Source of the DNA: Chaetorhynchus papuensis
Taxonomy: Eukaryota > Chordata > Aves > Passeriformes > Rhipiduridae
Direction of reading: 5' to 3'
NCBI GenBank assembly: GCA_013396525.1
Contig: VWYX01000710.1
Coordinates: forward strand, 186,001-250,000
DNA: 64,000 bases
Below the pieces are notes generated by a model. That model searched no databases. It worked only from the letters and a program-made list of their open reading frames with translations, and was not told the DNA's origin. A program made the position numbers and the translations under genes. The first letter of the stretch is position 1. Every line of letters begins with the position of its first letter. Of this stretch, positions 36,298 to 47,800 are shown piece after piece.

Positions 36298-36532
36298 GCT
36301 GGAGATGGAGCAGCAAGGCAGCTACAGTGAGCAGGTGAAGCAGCTCCCTGGGACAGCCACCAGCCCAGCAGCTCCACGTCTGAACGAGCCACCCGTGGCA
36401 CCTGTCAGGCACCTCTGCATCGGAAATTTAGCGAATCCTGCCCGGAGTCCGGTTCATCCTCTCTGGCATCTTGCACCGCAGCCTCCTCACTCATCGTAAT
36501 TCATCGCTGACCATCGAGCTCTCATTGACAAA

Positions 36533-37701
36533 ATGTTGTGCCTCAACCTCGCCCCACTGCTCGTGCTGATGCTGGGGGTCAGCCTGGGGGCTCCCTTTCC
36601 CCATGACACCCTGAGGAAGGGCTGCAGGCTGTCCCAGTATCAGAACATTGTACCTGACGAGCAGAAGGCTGTGGACAAGATGAGAGAAGTGTTTGTGAGT
36701 ACTGCTGGCAACAGGGGGCTGTAGGGTGGCAGGGGGCAAGGCAGAGAGGATGCTGAATTTGAGAGCTGAGCGGCAAGGTGAATGTTTTCTGCAGCAGTTT
36801 GGGGATGAGGAAGATGTTTTCCAAGGGTGTTTGGGGACATGAAGGATGCTGGGCCAAATTTTGTCCTTGTTTCAAACCCCTCAAGGTCGGCCAGGGTTGT
36901 ACAACCTTGCCAGAAGTAACGATGAGAGTTTTTCAGTCTCTTTCTTGGTTTATGCCTGCAGGTGAACAACCACAAATGCAACACCAGGCTCTTCCACCGG
37001 AAATGGAATGCAGTAGACTTGCCGGTAAGTGTGAAGTGATGCTGTAAAAAGGGGGCACGCCTCTCCTGTCAGCCGGTCCCACCTCCACCCGCACCCCCGG
37101 GCAGGTCCTCGAGACCCCCATCCTCCAGCCCTGGTGCTTCGGGTCCCTAACCAGGACGCTCCCACCCACAGATGTCCGACCGTGTGGTGCTGGTGGCGGC
37201 CGAGCTGAACCTCATCACCACCATGCTGGAGCTCCCCGCTGCGCCCAGCTTTGCCGAGGTGCGCCGGCGGCCCCTGGACTTCTTCACCCAGGCCCGGGAG
37301 GCTGTGCGGGGCTGTGTGAGTGCCTCTCCCAAAGCCCTGCTCCGGGCCAGCTCAGCGGCCCCGCTGCTGGCGGCCGCGCTGCGGAGCTGCTCCTTACCCA
37401 GCCGCTCTCCTTGCAGGTGGATCCTTCGCATCAGCCCTCGGGCAGACTGAGGCACTGGCTGCACAAGCTGCAGGTGGCCATGCGAACAGTAAGTCAGGCC
37501 AGCGGGGTGACGGCTCTTGGGGTGTCAGCGAGCGCACGGCTGCGCGGGGCCCGCTGCAGCCCCACTTGGGTGCTGATCCCTGCTTTGTCCCCGCCGCAGG
37601 AGAGCCCCGAGAGCACGGCGTGCCTGAGAGCCACCACCATCCTGCACGCCCTGCAGGTGCTGGACAACCTGCGCTGCGCGGCCCTCCAGGACAAGTGCTG
37701 A
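36533..37701 (+). CDS. IFNL: Interferon lambda (type III interferon), complete, five exons
   Basis: Coding exons are 36533-36694, 36962-37024, 37172-37315, 37417-37488 and 37600-37701, giving 180 residues. All four introns are phase 0, as in type III interferon and IL-10 family genes. The product is a secreted antiviral cytokine that signals through IFNLR1/IL10RB, JAK-STAT and ISGF3, mainly in epithelium. A leucine-rich signal peptide covers residues 1-20, with likely cleavage near A20. Recognisable family segments are CNTRLFHRKW at 60-69, QPSGRLRHWLHKLQ across the exon 4 product and the C-terminal VLDNLRCAALQDKC. The six mature cysteines (31, 60, 123, 155, 173, 180) allow the three family disulfides 31-123, 60-155 and 173-180. 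There is no N-X-S/T sequon. All exons are open with good splice sites, so the gene looks functional. Birds generally carry one such gene, and I recognise it mainly from similarity to the chicken protein. Confidence 0.95.
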
Positions 37702-38045
37702 AGTGCCCTGAAGCCCCAGCCCGCGGCACCGCCCCCAAGGGACGCCCCGAGGACCGGGAGAAACGACAGCGCTGTACTTCCTATTTAACCCTTTTCCTCA
37801 CTTACGCGAGCTTAGGAAACAATTTTATTATTTTTTCCCACAGTCTTTTAAATTATTGGCTCGGGAGAAGGCAAAGTAATGCCCTTCCTGAAAGAACGTG
37901 AATATGCGTATTTATAGGATACCTTTATTTTTCTGGTTCTCAAAGTGTTTTTTAAGGAAGTCTATTTTTTTACCTGCTATTTATTAAAGGCTATATTATG
38001 CATACTTGCCTGTGTAAATTATTTTCTTACGTGCTATTTAATATG
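37702..38045 (+). promoter_or_regulatory. IFNL: AU-rich 3' UTR of interferon lambda with poly(A) signal
   Basis: The sequence after the stop becomes A/T-rich and holds ATTTA pentamers at 37783-37787, 37910-37914 and 37979-37983, with one more at 38036-38040. ATTAAA at 37983-37988 is the likely polyadenylation signal. Such AU-rich elements are a known mark of short-lived cytokine mRNAs, bound by decay factors of the TTP/AUF1 type. Confidence 0.7.
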
Positions 38046-39430
38046 AAAACTAAAGTAGCTACCATAAGTAGATAAGCTGCCATCACATGTTTTTTACTCT
38101 GCTTTTCTGCAATACCACAGCACAGGTATCGCCCGCACATCCTTGCAAGGACATCGCCCGAAAGGAACCTCATTGCTTTTAATCTGGGGAGAGGAAAAAA
38201 GCCTGGATGTTGGGGTTTTTTGGAGGGTTTTAATAGATTCTGTCGCTTGGCCATGCCCCAGGTGCTACCCACGTGCTGCCATCTAATGTCAGGAGCAGCA
38301 CCCGAGGCAATGAAAACCCATCCAGAAGGAAACGCCCTCGGGCGAGTATCTGCCAAGGGCAGGGAAAGCCGCGGAGGCGTGTCTGGAATTCCCCATGGAT
38401 TCCGGGGTTTGGTTAGGAGGCGCAGCTCATCCCCCCAAAAACCAGGCTGCAGGAACGCTTTGCCTCTGTGACTCTGGGCTCCCAGGAACAGGGAGATGCC
38501 ATCAGTGCCTGCTCTGGGACCCCACCTCCTGGCCCTGCTCCCGATTTCACCCCTCGCTTTTGAAGAAACCCCTCTCAGGAACCTGTGTACAGCCAACATC
38601 TGTGGGGGGATGTTGTTTTTAGAACATTTCTGTCCAAAGCTGCTGTGCTGTGTTATCCGGACAATACATGGATCTGGAGAGAAAGGCCTGAAGAGGGAAG
38701 AAAAGGCTCTAACCAGCAGTTCTGTGCTGGTTTAACTAGATTCCAGCAAGCTAAATTCCAATATCTTTTTAGGGAAGGGGTAGTGGTATCACTGCAGTGA
38801 ATGTTTAGGATGCAGTGAGTGTTTCAGTAGCTGTCTGCCAACCTTCCCTTGTGTCAGGTCTCCAGCTTTGCCTTATCACACCTTCTAACCTGGATGCTGC
38901 TCTGATGGCTAAGTTTTGGTTTCCCTTATTTAATGGAAGCTACTAAATGGAAGAACTTAAGTTCATACACCTATTTTACAGATGGGAGGGCTGATATTAC
39001 GTAACTGTGAAAATTTCTGAAGGTTTTGGTCAGTCTAGTTACGACACCCCAGTATTCACTCTCCATTACTAAATGCACACTTGCGATCATTTTTTACACA
39101 GATTCCATCTGATGGACTTCTGCTTCCATATGGCTGACCAATTATTTCATCTGATTGACTATTGCATATTGATATTAGTGACATATTGATTAATATTGAC
39201 TATTCCATCTGATTCACTAGTCTTCTACTCATCTGCTGCTGGAATGTACAAAATAGTTGATTAATTTAAGCAGGCACCAAGGCAGACGCTGCAGCCTGGT
39301 TAAGCTCTGCTCCTGAAATAGCCCTGACAATTGTTTTTTTTTTTCTCCTTCTTGGTGTGTTCCTATTTGCCATAGACTCAGCGTAATGTCTATTGCAGCT
39401 GAAATCACCCCCATTTCCACAGCAGTGTGA
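38046..39430. other. Intergenic stretch between interferon lambda and UBE2F
   Basis: I see no supported gene. Near 39105-39225 there are loosely repeated CATCTGATTGACTATT-like words, an old degenerate repeat. The minus-strand frame at 38027-38599 has no recognisable content and overlaps the interferon 3' end. Confidence 0.45.
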
Positions 39431-39435
39431 GGAGA

Positions 39436-39622
39436 CAGTAAAAGAATGAAATTTATTGGAAATGGCTGGCCAGGAAGGTGGTGGGCTCACCATCCCTGAA
39501 GGTGTTCAAGGAAAGACTGCATGCAGCACTCAGTGCCACAGTCTGACATGTTGGAGATCCGTCAAAGGTTGGACTCGGTGATCTCAGAGGTCTTTCCCAA
39601 CCTTAATGATTCTGTGATTCCG
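39436..39622 (+). mobile_element. CR1-type LINE 3'-end fragment beside UBE2F promoter
   Basis: A truncated CR1-like tail with GGTGTTCAAGGAAAGACTG, GGTTGGACTCGGTGATCTCA and CCAACCTTAATGATTCTGTG. It ends about 100 bases before the first YY1-type motif of the UBE2F promoter island. Confidence 0.8.
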
Positions 39623-39689
39623 TTTACAAAAGGTGCGAAAATTAGGCCTGGGGACAGATAACTCAAACGACATCAATTCCCCTCAGGCA

Positions 39690-40011
39690 CCGCGGAACCC
39701 CGCTGGCGCTGAGGGAGCGCCCCAATATGGCGGCGTTTCCTGAGGGGGCCCCTCAGGGGAAGCCCCAACATGGCGCCGCCCTCCTGGCGGCAAACGGCCT
39801 CCCCGCCGCCCGCGCCAAACTCTCGCGAGAGCCCAGCGGGGGCACTTCCCGGCTCCGCCTGGGCTCTCGCGAGATCTCCTCTGAGGGAGGAGGAGGAGGA
39901 GGAGGGAGAGGAGGAAGGAGAAGGAAGGAGGAGCCGCCACCGCCGCTCCCCCCCGGGCCGGCGCCGGGGATGGTGTTGGCCGCGGCAGCCGGGCCCTGAC
40001 GCCCCGCTCAG
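39690..40011 (+). promoter_or_regulatory. UBE2F: CpG-island promoter and non-coding exon 1 of UBE2F
   Basis: A TATA-less CpG island has two YY1-type motifs, AATATGGCGGC at 39724-39734 and AACATGGCGCC at 39767-39777. It also has two perfect TCTCGCGAGA palindromes at 39821-39830 and 39865-39874, a GA-rich purine tract at 39883-39931, and a splice donor after 40011 (CTCAG then GTACGTG). The TCTCGCGAGA element is a known activator motif of CpG-island promoters, bound by BANP. Exon 1 is non-coding for UBE2F, whose start codon is in the next exon. The transcription start is probably between 39830 and 39960. Confidence 0.75.
39970..39999 (+). other. UBE2F: Short upstream reading frame in UBE2F 5' leader
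   Basis: ATG at 39970 opens a nine-codon frame, MVLAAAAGP then TGA, entirely within the presumed non-coding first exon. GGGG before the ATG and G after it give a fair initiation context. If the transcription start lies upstream of 39970, this frame could reduce translation of UBE2F. Its effect is inference. Confidence 0.5.
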
Positions 40012-40524
40012 GTACGTGCGGGCTTGTCCCCCTTCCCTCAGTCCCCGGCTCGGGCCTGGCCGCTCCCGGTGTCCCCACATCTGCCGACCCGCCAGGCCTC
40101 GGGCTCCCGGTGGGGTCCCCTGGCCCCGCTTCCCCGCCACCCCGCGATCCCCTTGCCTTGTAGAGGAGCTTCCCTGGCCCCCTCTATCTCCTCTTCCGGG
40201 GGAGCTGGAGAATTCCCGGGACTCTTGCTCCCTTCCGTAGAAATAAGCACAGCACCTCTCCGTTCCTTCTCTATCTCCCCGGTAAAGCTTTACCTGCGAT
40301 TTGTGAGTGCTTTCTTGCTGTGTTCCATTAGAATTTGGGATATAGCCGAAGCGAATAATTTCTTCTCCAGACTGGTAACGCTTCTCTAGGGTTTCCTGGT
40401 TTGCTAGAATAAGCTGAAAAGGTATCTAGGCATTTATTGCCCATCGAAGTTGAGTTTATTTAGAATCAGCACCTAAAAGGTGGGGCTTTTCTTGAGGGGA
40501 GAGCTGGCCTGCAGTTTATAGATT

Positions 40525-40640
40525 TTTTTTTTTTCTCTTTTTTTACGTTTATGGCCGCCTTCATTACTTTTCAGACCCCCTACTCCCCTCTTCTTCTTCC
40601 TGGTTTTTTTTGGTTTTGGTTTTTTTTTTTTTTTTTTAAA
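40525..40640. repeat. T-rich simple sequence in UBE2F intron 1
   Basis: Several T runs are interrupted by GG or C, the longest about 18 T ending at 40637. It is a low-complexity tract within the first intron. Confidence 0.8.
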
Positions 40641-41871
40641 AGCAGCTGTCGTTTTTTCCTTCTCCGGGAAAAAGAAGGACTGTTTTGTTCTGCTTAGTCT
40701 TTCTTTCTGCGGTTTATTTCAGTTGAGCCAGCTGGATTTTACATTTATCCTGAACTTTACTTTTGTTTTTAAACATACATCTTGAAGCTGGCACCCGCAT
40801 TACTTGTCAGCTTCAGGGAACTTGACCTTCTTTAGATCTCACCAGAGGTTCCTACTGTTAGGGACTGTTGTGAAATATGTTTTCCTTTCTTTAGGCTTTG
40901 TTGCTCATTTTTCTGTTAAGTTCTTCTCAACCTCCAAGTAAAGATTATACCCCAGCTTTTTGCATTTCTTTTCCCCTTTATTTGGTTGAATTAATTCATA
41001 TGACTAAAAGAATAATCATCTCTCCTACCGTTTTAGTGGTTGGGGGCCTGAAGGGTTTGGATTTTGTCAGCATTGTGTTGGTTTTAGCCCAAATGTTAAA
41101 GGAGGAGGAGTTGCCTTCAGCTGGGAGTAGTGTCAAAACAGATTAAGCTATGACAGACCGGATGTTTTGGCTTCATGACTTTGGCATTCTGACCACCTTT
41201 TACTGTAATTAATTTATCAGTGCAGTTATCTTCTAGAGTGGACGGCTGGCACAGCAAAAGTATCTTTCCTTTTCAGCCTCTGTGTGTGGGGTTTTGCCCT
41301 GTGAGGAGTTACTGTTGTGCAGCTGTGTAGATTTTGTGTAGTAGAATTGCACTGTTTGCAGCTTCAGTCCCTCTCCTGTGCCCTGGGAGCTGTCTCAAAG
41401 CTCACTTCCTAGTGTTAGACAATTGTTCCAGTAATCCCTCCCCTTTCTCCTTTTTATTTATTTTTTTCATTTGGCCAGCCAAGAGGCAGCTGTGAATGTT
41501 GTCCTGTGAGGTGTGGAGGAGAGTAGGGGTATTTTCACAGCAGGTCTTTTGAAGGAGCAGTGTCAGGCAGTGAAATTGGGTTGTAAACACTGATGTAAGC
41601 CTGACCTTTCTCCAGAAAACGGAATTTCCTCTTGGCATGATGCACTGCAACTCCCTCAGTACTCCCAGCCCAAACAAGCTCATTGTTCGGGTGCCATGGG
41701 CCATCCTCACCTTCAGTCACAGCCCTGTTACCTGTGTGCAGCAGTTCTGTGTTGATGATGGTAGTTCTCTCCTTGTTCAACAACCGTGACTTGTTTTCCT
41801 CCTTCCCCCGTCCCTGGTTTTTGGTGACTGTCCCTGCTGTCCCGTTGTGTTCCAGGTGGGAAGCAGCAGTA

Positions 41872-44800
41872 ATGCTAACTCTGGCAAGCAAGCTGAAGCG
41901 GGATGATGGTGTCAGAGGCCCCCGTGCATCCAACCCAGCGTCTGACTCCACTCGGAGGGTGTCTGTCCGGGATAAATTACTCGTTAAAGGTGAAGGAATA
42001 GATTGAAATATTTTGGGATTTACTGGTTTTGGGTATGTTGCCAGTAATCAGCACTAAATTGCATATAGATTCCCATGAGTGTTTTTCAAATGGCTTGTGA
42101 CTTCCCTTGGGATTACTGCTGTAGTGTACTGACATACATCTCATCTCCAGCAGCTTGTTGCCTATAGGACACTTATTTTTATTGAATAATGAAAATCAAA
42201 ACGAGTGTCCTCCTTACTCTGCTGAAAATCAGTCCATCATCAATTAAAACTTGATAAAAAATTGTCACGTAAGTGTAACTAAACGTATAGGAGGAGGCCT
42301 TGATAGGAAGGTGGTTTTTGAGCAAAACCGTAACTGCCTGTCACAGGCAAGAACATCCTGAAAGCAACAACAGCATTTTGGCGGTCTTTAAAGGCACAGG
42401 TCAGAGGCAACACCCTTTAAAAAGCTTAACAAAGCAATGCAGAGAGAGATTTTTGTAGGGATGGAGTCACTAGAAGTTGAGTATGAAGTTGTGAATAATA
42501 AACCAGTGATTGTATTGCAGTGTCGTGTTTTAGGAAGGCTGCTATAGGTTTTTACCAGCTGGTGAAAAAAAAAGCCCCAAACTTACTTTGTGGCAGTTGT
42601 GAGTAAATGGGGTAGTTCATGAGAGAGTAATTAAACTATTTTGTAGTTAAATCAGGGACAGCTCTTTCCTGCACTTCAATTTTTTTTTGTAGCATAGATA
42701 ATACTATATTTAAAAATCCATGGATGCTGGCAGCTTGCAGTTACTATGGCCTTAAACTCAGGTTCACTCGTTCTGGTAATAGTTGAGTGTTAGTGGCAAG
42801 GAATGTGTTGTTTAGGTTGATGTTTCTGCTGAAAATGACCCGTAGCAAATACACTGCCCTTGATGTGTCAGCTGCCACTATAGGGATTCATGCCAGTCAA
42901 AGGAAACGTTTCCTGGTCTTGTTTCAATATTATTTGAGACCAACACGGGTGTAATTGCCTGACTGATAGTACCTAACTAGCACTACGTCTGTTTTTTTTC
43001 CAAATGAGGGTGAATTCTGTCGTATATCTGGAGCAGGGTGTCACTGCAAGTGCTGCTGCCTCAGTGCACTGGGAGGTGCCTCAACTAGACTGTAGGAATG
43101 TTATATCCATAATTTTCTCTCCGTGTTGTTTTAAGGACAGGGAATTTTTATATGCTGTAAATTGTGATTGTGATCACTCTTACTCCAGTTCTGAGGGGGG
43201 AAAGATTCAGGCAGGAGAAATAAGCTCTTTAACCAGGCTAAGCTACAAAGCCAAATTACTAAATATATATAATCTGAGATTTTCCCTAACCTACAGGTAT
43301 AGACTTGAGGGGAAGATAGCAGTGTAAAATAAATACCCTTCATGTGAGGTGCCAAAGAAATGTTACTCTACCCTTAGAGCAATCATATTTTTCAAACCCA
43401 TACCCAAGTCTGCAGGGGAGGAGGAGAATGTAAACTATGGAAAATCAGTATTGACATTGTAATTGTTGTGGTTGTTAGCAAACCAGCACAGACTAAGTAT
43501 TGAACAAGTCCCAGACTGAGAACTGTTAAAAGCAGGTCAGTGCTCACATGGCTTTGACAAGCATTGGGTGCTGGATCCTGATCTGATTGTGCATGGAAGT
43601 TGTATCCCTGCTGTGAAATGAGTGGTTTAGGTCACTTAGAGTCACCACCAAAGGTGTTGGTGAAAATCTGCTTTAATATGAATTTGCAAAAGCACAACAA
43701 ACGTTCCTGGCAAGGTTTATGCTACTGCTTACTGCATGGATAATACATAGAAAGGAAAATCAAATTAGAATCAATTCAGAGTCATATATGCAGAGGCTGG
43801 GATGAAAAGGGAGTAAGGGGGGAAAATGGCAAAGGAGATACTTGGTTGAGTCAGGGGGTTCAGAGTGAACCCCTTTCCTTTCTGAACTCCTCAGGGAGGA
43901 GTCTCAGTGCAGCTGGATCCAGTCTCAGGCTCGGACTCAACAGTTGTTTGTAAAAGATTTAGCAGAACTTAATCATAAAAGCACTTAAACGTTATATTCG
44001 TTATTAATCAGCTAGAAACAATACAAATTCAAGATAATAACATGTATGGTGTTTTATAGGGTGTTCAAGTCAATACACAGTCATACACAAAGGTATAAAT
44101 AGATATATATACAGATAAGTGTGCAAAGATAACAGACACATATATGGATATGTATGTATACGTGGGAATACATATTAAAAAATCCCCCCCAGAATCAGTG
44201 AAATATTCCTGTTAAATGCCTTTTTGGAGATTTCTGAAATTGAAGTGAGGATGGTACCACTTCCCTCAGGCAGTAATTCAGGTAAGGAATGTTCCAAAGC
44301 TATCAGGGAATGACTGATTACTCCTACTCCTGTCTCCCACCTTGTCCAGGCAGCAGGAGTTCCTGGTACAGTCAGTGCTGCTCCCACCTTAGCCTTGCAA
44401 GCATTCCTGGTACAGTTCAGGAATGCTTCACCACCGAAGTCTTGTGCAAAGGCCAGGGGCTGACAGGAATTACTGAAATTGCAGAGCAGGCCAGAGGTTG
44501 AGAGAGGGGCGGATGCACCACCACAGTCACGATGCTCTCCCAAAAGAGTTGTGGGAGCAGCTGTCAGTCTGCTTAGGATGGTTTCTGGGTGCAATGGGAA
44601 CTGACAGGAGAAGCAGATCATTCCAGTATAAGTGCTGAAAGTGAGAAGGAAAGACTTGTTGACTTCTTCTGTTTTAAGCTGCTCAAGCTAAATGTGGACC
44701 ATTTGTTTACAAAAGTTTCTAGAATTTGCTCCAACACTTTAAGATAGATCATCTGCAGCAGCATCTACGATGTGAGACTGAGTGAAGGTGAACTTCTGAG

Positions 44801-47800
44801 GTTGACAGTGTTTCTAGGTCACGTAAAGATTGCAGGAATGAGTTTGAATGGGAGGGCAGAGCTGCCTGCTAAAGGTGTGCACACAGCAGTGATGCTGCTG
44901 CAGCTGGACCAGCACCAGTGCCTTTTATTGCCTGATTATATTGAACATAGCCCAGCTGAACTTCAGGCTGTTGTATGGGATCCCAAAGTTCTGGGATTCT
45001 GGAAGAACAGTTGTAGGTAGAAGTTGTTACTGGTGCGTGTTTAGGCTGGAGTTACCAAACACATGACAGTGGCAGAATGGGGGAAAGGCTCCATCAGGTC
45101 AGTCTCCTGGCAACAAATCAGGAAATAATCTGTCCTGACATAAAAGAAGAGAAATGCTGGCCATCAGCAAGGAAGGAGGAGGAGATGAGAAAAGGCCCAG
45201 AGTGTTCTGTCAGTGGCAAAGCACCACTGTCCTATTCCTGCTCCACAGTAAATTGGGGATAGTCTAATAAATCCTGCAGACGGATGTCTGCCAGCTTCAC
45301 TCAGGGTATTGTCCAGACACAGCCAGTGTCTGGTTTTTCCCTGGAGGTAATTTGAAGACAGCCTTGTTTGTGTTGATAGAGAGCCCAGTCCAGGAGAGCA
45401 GTACAGGATCTCTGAAGGATGTGCTGTCACACTGATAACCCTGCAGTCCTCAGATGTGTTGTGTACTCTGCCTGGTCAATAGATCAATGCTGTTTTGATT
45501 AGCATGACCCCAGCCACTGACAAGTGTAAGTGATGCTTACAAACTTTAAAAACTTGGTGTAGACCAGCTGCACGCTGCCTGAAAGTAGAAAAAGTTAGTG
45601 CTAATTTAGGTATGATAGCTATTTGCACTATGGGTGTGAAGAAACATCTCAGTTGGTGTTTGAAACAGTGGTGTCAGGCACTGACCTTGACTTTATTGCT
45701 GGGTGCAAGGTAAACAGACTTTGTTCCACTTTTGTGGAAAAGCTACTTTGGAAATGCTGGTGCCCTTTGTTAGTTTTTCGAAGTTGTTCCTTTAATTGCT
45801 CGTGTTACATATTCAGGTATCACTCATGGCTCAGGACACTTGGGTTATCTTATGGACATACTCCTAAAGTTTTATGCTGGGAAGTAATTCTGAGTCATTT
45901 GGATATTCTCTTCCAGCTACAAAGAGGGTCTAGTAAAGCACAGCTTTTTTAAAATTTCGGTGTTACTTATCTGTGCATCTCTTTTCACTGGATTTCCATC
46001 TAGGCTCAGTTGGAGAGTAAGGCCCTAAATCTGTAGGCCTAGTACCCAAATTAAAATAGAGCAAGCAGTACAATTGCTTTAGCAGCTTTCATTTTGTTCT
46101 GTGCTGCAGAGGCAATTTTTAATGTTCTGTTCATCTTAAGGGGAGCTTCATTAAGCTGGGAGCAGGGGCCGCATGACTGCTCCTCCAGGATGGTGAGCAT
46201 GCAGTGCTGAACTCGAAAGGCAGATCCTTTCTGAAATTTAAAAAGGGCTGAGGGCAAGCCAAAGTGGTGTTGAAGATTAATATTGTATAATGAAGGTGAC
46301 TGCTAAATTGAATTCAAGGTAGAGAGCATGCCAGGATGGCAGGAGCAGCTCATGGATCACAGAGGTTGTCGCTTGCACTGCAGTTTTGGTAGTTCACCTA
46401 AGCTGCATCATTCAGTTTTATATTACTACTAGTGCTTAGTTTGATTGTGGCAGCTTGAAGTAACTTAATATATATGAAAATGAGTTAACAAGGTTTATTC
46501 CTTGGTTGTCTTCAATATCTGTGGCTTTTACAACCGTGTTTATGTAACCAGAAAGTATTTTATCTGTGCCTCTGTAGAAGCCTGAGAGAATGGAAGTGGG
46601 AAACTGATGATGGAAGTGAGGTGAAAGTCCATTGTAACTAAAAATGAGGGAATCAATTTATTTCCTTTCTTCAAGCCTTCAAAAATAGTAATATTCCTCC
46701 TCACAATAACAGGTGAGGAAAGTTGAGAGGGGAGAAAATACTTTTTTTCTAATACTGGTCTGTACAATTCAGAGGAGCTAAGTAGGGAATGCTATAAAGA
46801 TGGATGGGTAAGAATTAGGAGGCAAACAGCATTCCTTGAATTAATAGAATATTAGAATTAGTACTTAGAAAATGGAATTTTTATCAGTGTCAGAGTATTT
46901 TGTCTTCATCTCTAGAAGTCTTAAAGAAGTAAATTAAAGAAGGACTTAAACAGGAGAGGGGGCTTTTTGAACAAAACCAGAGAGAAGTAATACTGCTGTG
47001 GATGAGAATGTTCAGTTGAGGAAGTAATGATTTTATTTGGTGTACTTAAAACCAAACTCCAGCAGGAAGCATACAGCCTGATTTTTGTGGAAGAATTAGT
47101 CCACAAAACAAAGCACTGCTATATTCTGATTTGGGGAGGTGAGGGAGCAGAGCCAGTGGGGTTGTGGTGTGTGCATTGGACATTCATAAACCTTGTACAC
47201 ACAGCAGGAGTATTCCTATTTCTGTCTCGAGAACTGTCATGGGCAGGGAGAGTTATTGTTTGTGAAATCATTTATAAATAGCTCTGGTTGCTTGTGTTAG
47301 GCTTAGCTTTTCTCTCTTCTATACAATTCCTGAGTTGCTTCAGAGACATAATCTGTCTGCATTCAACTTTTCCAGTGTTTGTGTTGGGTTTAAGTTTAAG
47401 CATCGCCTTTTTTATGGTTTAAAATAGCTTTTGGAACTGTTCAAGCAGGTGCATTCTGGGTCAAGAGCAGGACTCTGCAAATACACCTCCACTTGGGCTT
47501 CTCCTGCACCAGATCACAAGGTTTTGGTAACACCAGATGGACTCTTTGGAGTTTCCTAAGACTTGGATTTTCTGGTTGTCTCATCATCCTAACAGTGTGA
47601 ATTGAGACACAAATGCTGATTCTCCACAAAATGACCATGGAAAGTAGTCAAATTGAATTCTCTCCACTGTTTAACTGTAGTGACAGTCATTTCTTGAAAG
47701 AGGAGCTCAGAAAACCTTCAAGTTTGTTCTTTAATTTAGTGAAGCTTTTGGAGCTCTTGGAATTTCAGTGCATTGGAGCTCTGATTGTCACTTCCATGTT

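Noticed and set aside
39673..40140. 155-codon minus-strand frame in the UBE2F promoter
   Set aside because: Low-complexity Ser/Pro/Arg protein from CpG-island and GA-tract DNA. The plus-strand promoter reading explains the region.
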